Source: Paragemmobacter ruber
Lineage (GTDB): Bacteria > Pseudomonadota > Alphaproteobacteria > Rhodobacterales > Rhodobacteraceae
NCBI RefSeq assembly: GCF_009908315.1
Contig: NZ_JAAATW010000001.1
Location: 930,001 to 994,000 of the forward strand
Reading direction: 5' to 3'
Length of the DNA: 64,000 nucleotides
Made by a program: the position numbers and the translations under genes. Positions within the stretch are counted from its first letter, which is position 1; the number at the start of each line of letters is the position of its first letter. The notes beneath the pieces are model-generated. The model did not search any database. It had not been told where the DNA came from and saw only the letters and a program-made list of their open reading frames with translations. Shown piece by piece: positions 36,717 to 44,891 of this stretch.

Positions 36717-37703
36717 ATGACCGATCGACAACTGGGGATCGCCCCCTTCGGCCTCACGCCCGATGGCGACCCGGTCCAGCGCATCACCATCGGGCGCGAC
36801 GGGCTTTGCGTGTCGGTCCTTACCGTGGGCGCGATCTTGCAGGGCGTCTGGCTTGAGGGGGCAACCCGCAACCTGACCCTTGGTTCGGACCGCCTGTCGG
36901 ATTACGCCGATGCGCTGCGTTATCACGGCGCGCTGGTCGGACCCGTCGCCAACCGCTTCAGCCATGCCCGCGCGCCCATCGACAGCCAGATCCTGCAGTT
37001 CGAGGCCAATCAGGACAACCGCCACAGCCTTCATTCCGGGCAGGCCGGCACCCATCGCAAGGTCTGGCGTCTGGCCGAGGCCACCGAAAGCGATCTGCGG
37101 CTAGAGCTTGATTTGCCCGATGATGAAGGCGGCTTTCCCGGCAACCGCCGGGTGTCGGCCACCTTTCAGGTGGACGGGGCCAGCCTGCATCTGCATGTCC
37201 ATGTGACCACCGATCAGCCCACGCCGGTGAACTTCGCCAATCACAGCTACTGGAACCTTGACGGCACGCCAACATGGGCAGGGCACCGGCTTTGGGTGGA
37301 TGCCGCGCATTATCTGCCCACGACCCCCGATTTCTGCCCAACTGGCGAAATCCGCCCGGTAGATCAGGATGATATGGATTTCCGCAAGACCCGCCGCATC
37401 GACCCGGGCGTGAACCACTTTGACCACAACTTCTGCCTGTCCAACGCCCGCCTCCCCCTGCGCGAGGTGCTGCGCCTGAATGGCCAGTCCGGCATCGGGA
37501 TGGTGGTATCCACGACCGAGCCGGGGATACAGGTCTATGACGGGCGCAACGCCATCCGCCCCGGTCGCGGCCCCTATGAAGGCCTCGCGATCGAGGCGCA
37601 GGGCTGGCCCGATGCGCCAAACCATGCGGGCTTCCCCTCCATCATCCTGCGGCCGGGCGAAGAGTATCGGCAGCACACGGTGTGGCGCTTCACGCGCGGT
37701 TAG
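36717..37703 (+). CDS. galM: Aldose 1-epimerase
   Basis: A 328-residue mutarotase that interconverts alpha and beta anomers of aldoses. Motifs are LVGPVANRFSHARAPID near residue 80, HSLHSGQAGTHRKVW with the first catalytic His, NFANHSYWNLDG with the second, and a C-terminal catalytic Glu in GLAIEAQGWPDA. It is alone between znuA and puuD and converges on puuD with a 4-base overlap. The specific sugar is not evident. Confidence 0.9.
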   Translation: MTDRQLGIAPFGLTPDGDPVQRITIGRDGLCVSVLTVGAILQGVWLEGATRNLTLGSDRLSDYADALRYHGALVGPVANRFSHARAPIDSQILQFEANQDNRHSLHSGQAGTHRKVWRLAEATESDLRLELDLPDDEGGFPGNRRVSATFQVDGASLHLHVHVTTDQPTPVNFANHSYWNLDGTPTWAGHRLWVDAAHYLPTTPDFCPTGEIRPVDQDDMDFRKTRRIDPGVNHFDHNFCLSNARLPLREVLRLNGQSGIGMVVSTTEPGIQVYDGRNAIRPGRGPYEGLAIEAQGWPDAPNHAGFPSIILRPGEEYRQHTVWRFTRG

Positions 37704-38956
37704 CCATCCACCCCCGCCACCCCGGCGCTGCGGAACCACGCCACGATCGCCGCCCGCTCCTGCGGTTCCATGTAGCTCAGGTTCGCGGGCGGCATGGCGT
37801 GCGATATCCCCGCCTGCAGATAGATGCGCCGCGCCTCGGCCGCGATCTGCGCGGGCGTCTCCAGCACCACGCCCTTGGGCGGCCAGTACATCCCCTCCCA
37901 TACCGGTTCGGCCGCATGGCACATGGCACAACGACCCTGCACGATGCCCACCACATCCTCGAACCCCGTGGCCGAGGCATAGGTCAGCGCCGCCCCTGAC
38001 AACTGCGCGCCCTCTTCCTCGGCGGGCGCCTGCATCGACATCGGCGCCGTCGAAAGCCAGGCGATGATCAGGAAAAGCACCGCCGTCGCGGCCCATGTCC
38101 AATGCGGGTTGCCCTTGCGCGCGTGCTTGGTGTTGAACCAGTGCCGGATGGTGACGCCCATCAGAAAGACCAGCGATGCAATGAGCCAGTTCCATTCCGT
38201 TGCAAAGACCAAGGGGTAATGGTTCGACAGCATCAGGAACAGCACCGGCAGCGTCAGATAGTTGTTATGCGTGCTGCGCTGCTTGGCGATCTTGCCATAT
38301 TTCGGGTCTGGCGTGCGCCCGGCCTTCAGATCGGCGACCACGATCTTCTGGTTCGGGATGATGACCATGAAGACGTTGGCCGACATGATCGTCGCCGTGA
38401 AGGCCCCCAGATGCAAAAGCGCCGCCCGGCCCGAAAACACCTGCGTATACCCCCAAGCCATCGCCACCAACACGGCAAAGAGCGCCACCATCAGCACTGT
38501 CTGGTTGGCATTGACGAAAACCCGGCACAGCGTGTTGTAGGCCAGCCAGCCAAAGGCCAGCGACCCGATCGAAATCGCCACCGCCTGCCAGACGGCAAGG
38601 TCCATCACATTGGCGTCGATCAGATACAGATCCGCACCCAGGTAATAGACCAGCACCAGCATGGCAAAGCCCGAAAGCCACGTCGCATAGCTTTCCCATT
38701 TGAACCAGGTCAGATGTTCCGGCAGCCGCTCGGGCGCGACCAGATACTTCTGGATGTGGTAAAAGCCCCCGCCATGGACCTGCCATTCCTCACCATGGGC
38801 CAGTTCCGGCATCCCGGGCGCCTTGCGCAGGCCAAGATCGAGCGCGATGAAATAGAAGGACGACCCGATCCAAGCGATGGCCGTGATCACATGTGTCCAG
38901 CGCGCCGCGATCTCCACCCATTCCCACAGCACGGCCCAATCATAGATGCCTTCCAT
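37700..38956 (-). CDS. puuD: Membrane urate oxidase PuuD with C-terminal cytochrome c
   Basis: A 418-residue protein that oxidises urate to 5-hydroxyisourate while feeding electrons to the respiratory chain. The N-terminal 300 or so residues hold about eight membrane segments (WTHVITAIAWIGSSFYFIAL, GFAMLVLVYYLGADLYLID and others). The C-terminus is a c-type cytochrome with heme motif CAMCH at residues 343-347 and a likely axial Met in SHAMPPAN. This fusion is the PuuD type first noted in alphaproteobacteria and replaces cofactor-free uricase. It is divergent from a LysR gene that probably controls it. The other purine genes lie downstream on the plus strand. Confidence 0.93.
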   Translation of the reverse strand: MEGIYDWAVLWEWVEIAARWTHVITAIAWIGSSFYFIALDLGLRKAPGMPELAHGEEWQVHGGGFYHIQKYLVAPERLPEHLTWFKWESYATWLSGFAMLVLVYYLGADLYLIDANVMDLAVWQAVAISIGSLAFGWLAYNTLCRVFVNANQTVLMVALFAVLVAMAWGYTQVFSGRAALLHLGAFTATIMSANVFMVIIPNQKIVVADLKAGRTPDPKYGKIAKQRSTHNNYLTLPVLFLMLSNHYPLVFATEWNWLIASLVFLMGVTIRHWFNTKHARKGNPHWTWAATAVLFLIIAWLSTAPMSMQAPAEEEGAQLSGAALTYASATGFEDVVGIVQGRCAMCHAAEPVWEGMYWPPKGVVLETPAQIAAEARRIYLQAGISHAMPPANLSYMEPQERAAIVAWFRSAGVAGVDG

Positions 38957-38977
38957 CGGCGCGGCTCCCTTAAGCTT

Positions 38978-38985
38978 TTTCGAAA
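38978..38985. promoter_or_regulatory. TTTCGAAA palindrome in the puuD-LysR divergent gap
   Basis: The 113-base gap between divergent puuD and the LysR gene contains a TTTCGAAA palindrome within the AT-rich stretch GCTTTTTCGAAAGGC. The same core is found in palindromes at 24399-24420 and 52404-52421. It lies about 20 bases upstream of the puuD start codon. Operator function is a guess. Confidence 0.35.
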
Positions 38986-39069
38986 GGCTATACCGGGGGC
39001 CATTCGCCTGTTAATCCTTCAAATGCCCAATCACTTTCAAACCATGGCAAAGAATGGGGCCGGGCGGCG

Positions 39070-40008
39070 ATGTCCTATGTGAACAACATCAGAATGTTCG
39101 TGCGTGTCTACGAATTGGGCAGCATGAGTGCGGCAGCAAGGGATCAGCGCTGCTCGCCCGCCGTCGCCTCTGCCCGCATCTCGGAACTGGAAAAGCATCT
39201 TGGCGTGCGGCTGTTCAACCGCACCACCCGTTCACTGCAGCCCACCGAAAATGGCCGCATCTTCTATGACGGCGCCCGCCGCGTGCTTGAGGCGATAGAC
39301 GAGGCCGAGGCCGCGGTGATGGATGTCACGCAGAACCCGCGCGGCACCATCTTTGTCGCCGCCCCCTTGGGCATCGGGCGGCGCTTCATCGCCCCCCATG
39401 TCCCGGCCTTCAAGGACCAGTATCCGCAGATCGAGGTGCGCCTCCGCCTGTCCGACCGGGTGATCGACGTCACCGCCGAAGGGCTCGACATCGCCTTCCA
39501 CCTCGGGCTTTTGGAGGATTCCACCCTCAAGGTCCGCCTCATCGCGGATTGCCCCCGCATCCTGTGCGCCGCACCTGCCTATGTGGCAAGGCGCGGGATG
39601 CCCGCCGACGGCGCGGCGCTGGTGGCCGACCGGCACGAATGTCTCAACCTCCGCTTCCCCGGCGCGAAAGAGTTTCAGTGGACCCTCGCCACCCCCGAAG
39701 GTCCCCGGCGCTTTGAAATCGCAGGTCCCTACGAATCGGATGATGGCGATGTCCTTACCGGCTGGGCGCTGGATGGGCGGGGCATCGTGATGAAACCGAT
39801 CTTCGAGGTTGCCGAACATCTGAAGGAAGGCCGTCTCGTTCCCGTCGCGACGGCAACCCCGCCGCTGCCCACGCAACTTTCTGTCCTGTCCCAGCATCGC
39901 AGGCTGAAGGATCCGAAAGTCCGCCTCTTCACCGATTACATCATCACCCGCATCAAGGCCGACATGGCCGCCCGCATGGCAGGCCTTCCCGCTTTCGCGA
40001 TGCCATGA
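39070..40008 (+). CDS. LysR-family regulator, probably of purine degradation
   Basis: A 312-residue regulator with N-terminal helix-turn-helix (NNIRMFVRVYELGSMSAAAR, then CSPAVASARISELEKHLGVR) and a LysR effector domain. It is divergent from puuD across 113 bases, the classical arrangement for a LysR protein and its target. It overlaps the downstream hydrolase gene by 4 bases. A purine or urate effector is likely from position only. Confidence 0.88.
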   Translation: MSYVNNIRMFVRVYELGSMSAAARDQRCSPAVASARISELEKHLGVRLFNRTTRSLQPTENGRIFYDGARRVLEAIDEAEAAVMDVTQNPRGTIFVAAPLGIGRRFIAPHVPAFKDQYPQIEVRLRLSDRVIDVTAEGLDIAFHLGLLEDSTLKVRLIADCPRILCAAPAYVARRGMPADGAALVADRHECLNLRFPGAKEFQWTLATPEGPRRFEIAGPYESDDGDVLTGWALDGRGIVMKPIFEVAEHLKEGRLVPVATATPPLPTQLSVLSQHRRLKDPKVRLFTDYIITRIKADMAARMAGLPAFAMP

Positions 40009-40691
40009 CCCTGCGCCTGATCCATGATCACCCGCCGTGGCAGGTGCATCTTGCCCCGGGGACGGGCGACGCCGTGGTGCTGGCCTTCGCCAGCATCGGC
40101 CATGATCCCGATCGCGCCCCGTCGCCCGAATTCGTGGCCTCGGCCACGGCCGGGAACCGCCGCGCGCTGTTCTTCACCGATGCCGCCCGCAGCTGGGGCC
40201 AGCATCCCGGCTTTGCCCCGGCGGTTGCGGCCGGTCTTGCCGCCGCGGGCCCCGCCATGCGGCGCATCGCCATCGGCTCCTCCATGGGGGCCGTCTGCGC
40301 CCTGCGCGCGGCGCATCTCGCGCCGCTAGACGCCGTGCTCGCCCTCGGGCCGCAATCCCGCCTCGACGATCCGCGCTGGCGGCACTGGACCGCCCGCCTT
40401 GCCGATACCGGTGCCCCACCCTTCGCGCCCGCCACGTGGAATGTCCTTTTCCACGGCCTTGCCGATGACCGGGATCAGGCGATGGGCTTTCCCGAAGCGC
40501 CCGGCACCGATCACATCCTCTATCCCGGCCTCACCCATTCCACCCTCGGCCCGCATCTGAAGGCCAAGGGCGCCCTGCGCGGCCTGATCGACGCCGCCTG
40601 TGCGGGCGACCGCCGCCGTCTGTTGCGGATCGTGGCATCCACAGGTGCGGTGCAGCGCCGCAAAAGTATGGGTCAGGCTGCTATCATTTAA
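40005..40691 (+). CDS. Alpha/beta-hydrolase fold protein
   Basis: A 228-residue predicted hydrolase. A nucleophile elbow is visible as IAIGSSMGAVCALRAA, a candidate acid in FHGLADDRDQ and a candidate His in GLTHSTLGPHLK. I do not recognise a specific subfamily; similar small proteins are annotated as alpha/beta hydrolases. Translationally coupled to the LysR gene. Whether it works in purine breakdown is unknown. Confidence 0.6.
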   Translation: MTLRLIHDHPPWQVHLAPGTGDAVVLAFASIGHDPDRAPSPEFVASATAGNRRALFFTDAARSWGQHPGFAPAVAAGLAAAGPAMRRIAIGSSMGAVCALRAAHLAPLDAVLALGPQSRLDDPRWRHWTARLADTGAPPFAPATWNVLFHGLADDRDQAMGFPEAPGTDHILYPGLTHSTLGPHLKAKGALRGLIDAACAGDRRRLLRIVASTGAVQRRKSMGQAAII

Positions 40692-40710
40692 GATATCAGC
40701 CCCCCGTCCG

Positions 40711-40739
40711 TTGCCCCTTGTACGTGGAACAAGGAGCAA
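40711..40739 (+). promoter_or_regulatory. Operator dyad overlapping the fitA ribosome-binding site
   Basis: TTGCCCCTTGT (40711-40721) and ACAAGGAGCAA (40729-40739) form an 11-bp inverted repeat with one mismatch and a 7-base centre. The right arm contains the AAGGAG ribosome-binding site for the ATG at 40744. Ribbon-helix-helix antitoxins bind such dyads to autorepress, and the same structure in RNA could also hide the ribosome-binding site. Confidence 0.6.
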
Positions 40740-40743
40740 GCCG

Positions 40744-40959
40744 ATGGCCAGCATCATCATCCGCAACCTCGAAGACGACGTGAAAGCCCGCCTGAAGCAG
40801 CGTGCCGCCGCCCATGGCCGCTCGATGGAGGAAGAGGCCCGCATCACCCTGCGCGGTGCCGTCGGCGCCACGAACCCCCGCGCCGATCTCGGCGCCGCCA
40901 TCGCCGCCCGCTTTGCCGCGCTGAATGTCAGCCTGCCCCTGATGGAACGCCGGGCATGA
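40744..40959 (+). CDS. Ribbon-helix-helix antitoxin, FitA/VapB-like
   Basis: A 71-residue DNA-binding antitoxin. MASIIIRNLEDDVKARLKQR is the Arc/FitA ribbon and helix, followed by AAAHGRSMEEEARITLRGAV. The C-terminal part should wrap around and block the toxin. ATG 40744 follows AAGGAG; a longer in-frame start at 40600 lies within the preceding gene and was rejected. It overlaps the toxin gene by 4 bases. Confidence 0.88.
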   Translation: MASIIIRNLEDDVKARLKQRAAAHGRSMEEEARITLRGAVGATNPRADLGAAIAARFAALNVSLPLMERRA

Positions 40960-41381
40960 TCCTTCTTGATACGCCGGTCCTCTCGGCCCTGATGGACCGA
41001 GATCCGGACCGGCGCCTGCTGGACTGGTTCGCCCGCAACCCAGCGGCGTGGCTGCACATCTCCACCGTGACCGAGGCAGAGCTTCTCGCCGCCGCCGCAG
41101 GCCTGCCCGATGGCCTGCGCCAGCGCACCGTCGCCCAGATCGACGCGATGGTGAACGAGGATTTCGCAGGCCGCGTCCTGCCCTTCGACAGCGCCGCCGC
41201 GCGCGATCTGGCGGTCATCCTCGCCCGTGCTGCGCGGGGCGGTCAGACCCTGCCCATGGTCGCCGCCCAGAACGCCGCGATCGCCCGCGCTAATGGCGCG
41301 CGTCTGGCCACATTGTCCCCCAGCCCGTTCGAGGGGATGGGGGTTGATCTCATAGATCCGCTGGATCAGGACCCGCGATAG
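40956..41381 (+). CDS. PIN-domain ribonuclease toxin, FitB/VapC-like
   Basis: A 141-residue PIN-fold nuclease toxin with MILLDTPVLSALMDRDPD (first acidic residue), TVTEAELLAAA (Glu), a mid acidic residue near LPFDSAAARDLAVI and the C-terminal QNAAIARANGARLATLSPSPFEG. The family cleaves RNA (often tRNA) when not bound by the antitoxin. Its 3' end overlaps the convergent uraH gene by 16 bases. The pair sits within the urate genes, possibly a recent insertion. Confidence 0.88.
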   Translation: MILLDTPVLSALMDRDPDRRLLDWFARNPAAWLHISTVTEAELLAAAAGLPDGLRQRTVAQIDAMVNEDFAGRVLPFDSAAARDLAVILARAARGGQTLPMVAAQNAAIARANGARLATLSPSPFEGMGVDLIDPLDQDPR

Positions 41382-41725
41382 GTGGAATAGGCAAAGGGCG
41401 AGATCAGCAGCGGCACATGGTAATGCTGGCTTGCATCCGGCACGCCGAAGCGGATCGGAATCTCGTCCAGAAACAGCACATCCCCGGCCGCCTGCCCCGT
41501 CGCCCGCAGGTATTCCCCCGCACAGAAGACAAGCTCATAGCTGCCTTCCGTGAAATCCTTGCCCGTCAGCATCGGCACATCCGTGCGCCCATCGGCATTG
41601 GTCACCGTCTCGGCGGTCTTGCGATGCGAATTCCCGCTCACGCGATACAGCAGGATCCGCACCCCCGCCGCCGGCTTGCCCCGCGCCGTATCCAGAACAT
41701 GCGTCGTCAGACGTCCACCGCTCAT
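41366..41725 (-). CDS. uraH: 5-hydroxyisourate hydrolase
   Basis: A 119-residue transthyretin-like enzyme that hydrolyses 5-hydroxyisourate (the PuuD product) to OHCU. It has the N-terminal His in RLTTHVLDTARGKPA, a middle Arg/His region and the C-terminal signature PLLISPFAYSTYRGS. ATG 41725 is preceded by GGAGG at the right distance; an upstream ATG pair at 41740 is less likely. Convergent with fitB, divergent from puuE. Confidence 0.93.
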   Translation of the reverse strand: MSGGRLTTHVLDTARGKPAAGVRILLYRVSGNSHRKTAETVTNADGRTDVPMLTGKDFTEGSYELVFCAGEYLRATGQAAGDVLFLDEIPIRFGVPDASQHYHVPLLISPFAYSTYRGS

Positions 41726-41880
41726 CCCTGCCTCCATCATTGCCCGCCCATCCTAACCCCATCCGCACCCGTCCGTCGCGGTCCCCGCCACCGGATAGGT
41801 CTTTCAGGCATTTTTTGATAAAGCCTTCCTGATTTCCCGCCTAAGCTGTCGGCAACAAAGGTCAACCGGGGGAAACCGAC

Positions 41881-43296
41881 GTGAACCGCTACCCGCGCGA
41901 TTTCCGGGGCCATGGCCCGAACCCGCCCGATCCGCAATGGCCGGGGGGCGCGAAAATCGCCATCTCTCTGGTGCTGAACTATGAAGAGGGCGGCGAAAAC
42001 AACATCCTCCACGGCGACGCACAGTCCGAGGCGTTTCTCTCTGATATCGCAGGCGCCCAGCCTTGGCCGGGCCAGCGCCACTGGAACATGGAATCGCTCT
42101 ACGACTATGGCGCGCGCGCAGGCTTCTGGCGGCTCCACCGGCTTTTTACCGAACGGGGCCTTCCCGTCACCATCTATGGCGTAACCACAGCCCTCGCCCG
42201 CAACCCCGAACAGGTGGCGGCGATGAAAGCCGCCGGGTGGGAGATCGCCTCCCACGGCCTGAAATGGGTCGATCACCGCGACATGGCCGAGGATGTCGAA
42301 CGCGCCCAGATCGCCGAATCCTTCCGCCTGCACGCAGAGGTGGTCGGCGAACCGCCGCGCGGCTGGTACACGGGCCGCTGCTCCATGAACACCGTCCGCC
42401 TGACGGCCGAAACCGCCCGTCTCGACTGGATCTCCGACACCTATGACGACGACCTTCCCTACTGGTTGGAAATGGGCGACCGCGATCAGCTGGTGATCCC
42501 CTACACGCTCGAAGCCAATGACATGCGCTTTGCCACCGCGCCGGGATATATCGAGGGCGAACAGTTCTTCACATACCTTAAAGACAGCTTCGACACCCTC
42601 TATGCCGAAGGGCAGCAGGGCCGCGCCAAGATGTTTTCCATCGGTCTCCACTGCCGCCTGATCGGCCGCCCGGGCAAGATCGCGGGCCTGATCCGCTTCC
42701 TCGACCACGCCCAGCGCCATCAAGGCGTCTGGTTCGCCCGCCGCATCGACATCGCCCGCCACTGGGCCACCACCCATCCCCACCGCCGCATCGAACGCCC
42801 CTCGCAGATGACGAAGCAGCGCTTCGTCGAACGCTTTGGCGGCATCTTCGAACACTCCCCCTGGATTGCCGAAGGCGCCTGGGCGCTGGAACTCGGCCCC
42901 GCGCATGACTGCGCCACCGGCCTGCACAACGCGCTCGCCCGCATCTTCCGCAGCGCCGCGCCCGACCAGCGCCTTGCCGTCCTGCGCGCCCATCCCGATC
43001 TTGCGGGCAAGCTCGCTGCCGCGAAACGCCTGACCCCCGAATCCACCGCCGAACAGGCCAGCGCCGCGCTCGACGCCCTCACCGATGACGAACGCGCCAC
43101 CTTCCAGCGGCTCAACACCGATTACGTCGCCAAGCACGGCTTCCCCTTCATCATCGCCGTGCGCGACAACACCAAGGCCTCCATCCTGCAGGCCTTCGCC
43201 ACCCGCATCGGCAACGACACCGAAACCGAATTCGCCACCGCCTGCGCGCAGGTGGAACGCATCGCCGAACTTCGCCTCAAGGACCTCCTGCCATGA
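41881..43296 (+). CDS. puuE: Fusion of allantoinase PuuE and OHCU decarboxylase UraD
   Basis: A 471-residue bifunctional enzyme starting at GTG 41881. Residues 1 to about 305 are a NodB-type polysaccharide-deacetylase fold allantoinase (VLNYEEGGENNILHGD, IASHGLKWVDHRDM, GRCSMNTVRLTAETARLDWISD). Residues about 315-471 are OHCU decarboxylase, with RFGGIFEHSPWIAEGA, catalytic His region HDCATGLHNAL and RAHPDLAGKL, then KHGFPFIIAVRD. The second half makes S-allantoin from OHCU and the first opens it to allantoate, so consecutive steps are joined in one chain, though in reverse order along the protein. It overlaps the next gene by 4 bases. Confidence 0.92.
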   Translation: MNRYPRDFRGHGPNPPDPQWPGGAKIAISLVLNYEEGGENNILHGDAQSEAFLSDIAGAQPWPGQRHWNMESLYDYGARAGFWRLHRLFTERGLPVTIYGVTTALARNPEQVAAMKAAGWEIASHGLKWVDHRDMAEDVERAQIAESFRLHAEVVGEPPRGWYTGRCSMNTVRLTAETARLDWISDTYDDDLPYWLEMGDRDQLVIPYTLEANDMRFATAPGYIEGEQFFTYLKDSFDTLYAEGQQGRAKMFSIGLHCRLIGRPGKIAGLIRFLDHAQRHQGVWFARRIDIARHWATTHPHRRIERPSQMTKQRFVERFGGIFEHSPWIAEGAWALELGPAHDCATGLHNALARIFRSAAPDQRLAVLRAHPDLAGKLAAAKRLTPESTAEQASAALDALTDDERATFQRLNTDYVAKHGFPFIIAVRDNTKASILQAFATRIGNDTETEFATACAQVERIAELRLKDLLP

Positions 43297-44135
43297 CCGG
43301 CTACTACGCGCCCACGGGCGGCCTTCCCCCACAGACCAGCCTGATGACCGGCCGCGCCATCTTCACCACGGCTTATGCCTTCCTGCCCAAGGGCGTCTTT
43401 TCGGACATCGTCACCTCCTACCTCCCCGGCTGGACGAAGACCCGCCTCTGGCTGATCGCCCGCCCCATGACCGGCTTTTCCGAAACCTTCAGCCAATATG
43501 TGATGGAGGTCGCCCCCGGCGGCGGCTCCGACGCGCCCGACGCGGAAACCGGCGCCGAACACTGGCTCTTCTTCACCCACGGCCTTGCCACCCTCACCAT
43601 CGGCAGCGACGCGCAAGAGGTGGAGCCGGGCTCCTACGCCTACATTCCGCCCGGCACCCCGTGGAAACTGCTGGCCGAAGGCACGGAACCCACCCGCTTC
43701 CACTGGCTGCGCAAGCTCTACGAACCCGCCCCCGGCGTTCCCCTGCCCGATCCCATCCGCATCAACGAACGCGATCTCGCCCCCATCGCGATGCCCGATA
43801 CGCAGGGGCGCTGGGCCACCACCCGCTTCGCCGATCCCGCCGACATCCGCCACGATGCCCATGTCAACATCGTCACCTTCCAACCCGGCGGCGTCATCCC
43901 GTTCGAGGAAACCCATGTCATGGAACACGGACTCTTCGTTCTTGAAGGCAAGGCCGTCTACAAGCTCAACACCGACTGGGTGGAAGTGGAGGCGGGCGAT
44001 TTCATGTGGCTCCGCGCCTTCTGCCCGCAGGCCTGCTATGCCGCAGGACCCGGACCTTTCCGCTACCTCCTCTACAAGGATGTCAATCGCCACGCCAAAC
44101 TGCGCGGCCCGGGCGCCTTCGGCCCAAGCCGCTAG
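43293..44135 (+). CDS. (S)-ureidoglycine aminohydrolase
   Basis: A 280-residue bicupin that releases ammonia from (S)-ureidoglycine to give (S)-ureidoglycolate (YlbA/AllE/UGHY family). The start YYAPTGGLPPQTSLMTGRAI is characteristic. Cupin motifs lie around PGSYAYIPPGTPWKL and, in the second repeat, PGGVIPFEETHVMEHGLFVLEG with the Mn-binding His/Glu set. It implies that allantoate is split by an amidohydrolase to ureidoglycine; no such gene lies in this window. Confidence 0.92.
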   Translation: MTGYYAPTGGLPPQTSLMTGRAIFTTAYAFLPKGVFSDIVTSYLPGWTKTRLWLIARPMTGFSETFSQYVMEVAPGGGSDAPDAETGAEHWLFFTHGLATLTIGSDAQEVEPGSYAYIPPGTPWKLLAEGTEPTRFHWLRKLYEPAPGVPLPDPIRINERDLAPIAMPDTQGRWATTRFADPADIRHDAHVNIVTFQPGGVIPFEETHVMEHGLFVLEGKAVYKLNTDWVEVEAGDFMWLRAFCPQACYAAGPGPFRYLLYKDVNRHAKLRGPGAFGPSR

Positions 44136-44152
44136 CAATCCTTCGTCCCCTC

Positions 44153-44201
44153 CTTCATCTTGGCCCAAATACCCCGGGGGGTGCGGGGGCAGGACCCCCG
44201 C
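44153..44201. repeat. GC-rich interspersed repeat between ureidoglycine and ureidoglycolate genes
   Basis: CTTCATCTTGGCCCAAATAC followed by CCCGGGGGG and the dyad GCGGGGG (44183-44189) / CCCCCGC (44195-44201). The first 20 bases are identical to the repeat inside xdhA at 18544. It separates two genes of one pathway (84-base gap) and ends 18 bases before the allA start. Confidence 0.7.
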
Positions 44202-44218
44202 TCCGACAGGCGACACAG

Positions 44219-44692
44219 ATGCGACAGATCAGGATCGAACCGCTCACCGCCCCCGCCTTCGCCCCCTTCGGCGATGTGCTAGAGGCTGCGGGCGATTTCC
44301 GCCTTATCAATGCGGGCCTCTGCCGCCGCCACCACGATCGCGCCACGCTCGATTTCGGCGCGGATGGCCGCGCCGGCATCTCGATTTTCCGGGCCGAAGC
44401 CCGCGCCCTTCCCTACAGCTTCGACCTGATCGAACGCCATCCCGACGGCTCGCAGGCCTTCCTTCCCATGACGGCCGACCCCTTCCTCGTGATCGTCGCC
44501 GCCAGCCCCGCCGACAGGCCGCGCGCCTTTCTCACCAACGGCACACAGGGCATCAACCTGCGTCGCGGCACCTGGCACGGCGTTCTGACCCCCCTCCACC
44601 CCCCCGGTCTCTTTGCCGTGGTGGACAGGATCGGTCCCACCCCGAACATCGAAGAACACCACTACGACAACGCCTGGATCGTCCTTCCCTGA
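44219..44692 (+). CDS. allA: Ureidoglycolate lyase
   Basis: A 157-residue cupin-like enzyme that splits (S)-ureidoglycolate into glyoxylate and urea, the last step of the purine route here. Motifs are IEPLTAPAFAPFGDVLEA at the start, FDLIERHPDGSQAFLPM, LRRGTWHGVLTPL and a C-terminal EEHHYDNAWIVLP. ATG 44219 gives the family length. Its product is the entry metabolite of the bhc cycle encoded 4-8 kb away. Confidence 0.92.
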   Translation: MRQIRIEPLTAPAFAPFGDVLEAAGDFRLINAGLCRRHHDRATLDFGADGRAGISIFRAEARALPYSFDLIERHPDGSQAFLPMTADPFLVIVAASPADRPRAFLTNGTQGINLRRGTWHGVLTPLHPPGLFAVVDRIGPTPNIEEHHYDNAWIVLP

Positions 44693-44734
44693 CAACGCCG
44701 CGCCCGGCCCCGCTTGCTGCGCCGCAGAATTTCG

Positions 44735-44763
44735 TTGTCGCCAACCGGCAAGAGACGTATTCT
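44735..44763 (+). promoter_or_regulatory. Likely sigma70 promoter for kup
   Basis: TTGTCG (44735-44740) and TATTCT (44758-44763) are separated by 17 bases, in the 199-base gap between allA and kup. This leaves a leader of about 120 bases. I see no gene in the gap. Confidence 0.5.
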
Positions 44764-44891
44764 GATCCAATACTGCCGCGACTCACGCGGCGCCTTCCGG
44801 AGTGTTGTGGACCGCTGCCAAGGTCCGATCGCGACCAGCGGGTTCCAGACCTGCCACGCGCCACCACCATCCCTTTCGCAAATCGTGACCC

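Noticed and set aside
40600-40743. Longer antitoxin starting at 40600
   Set aside because: It would overlap most of the end of the upstream hydrolase gene; the family start, ribosome-binding site and operator all point to 40744.
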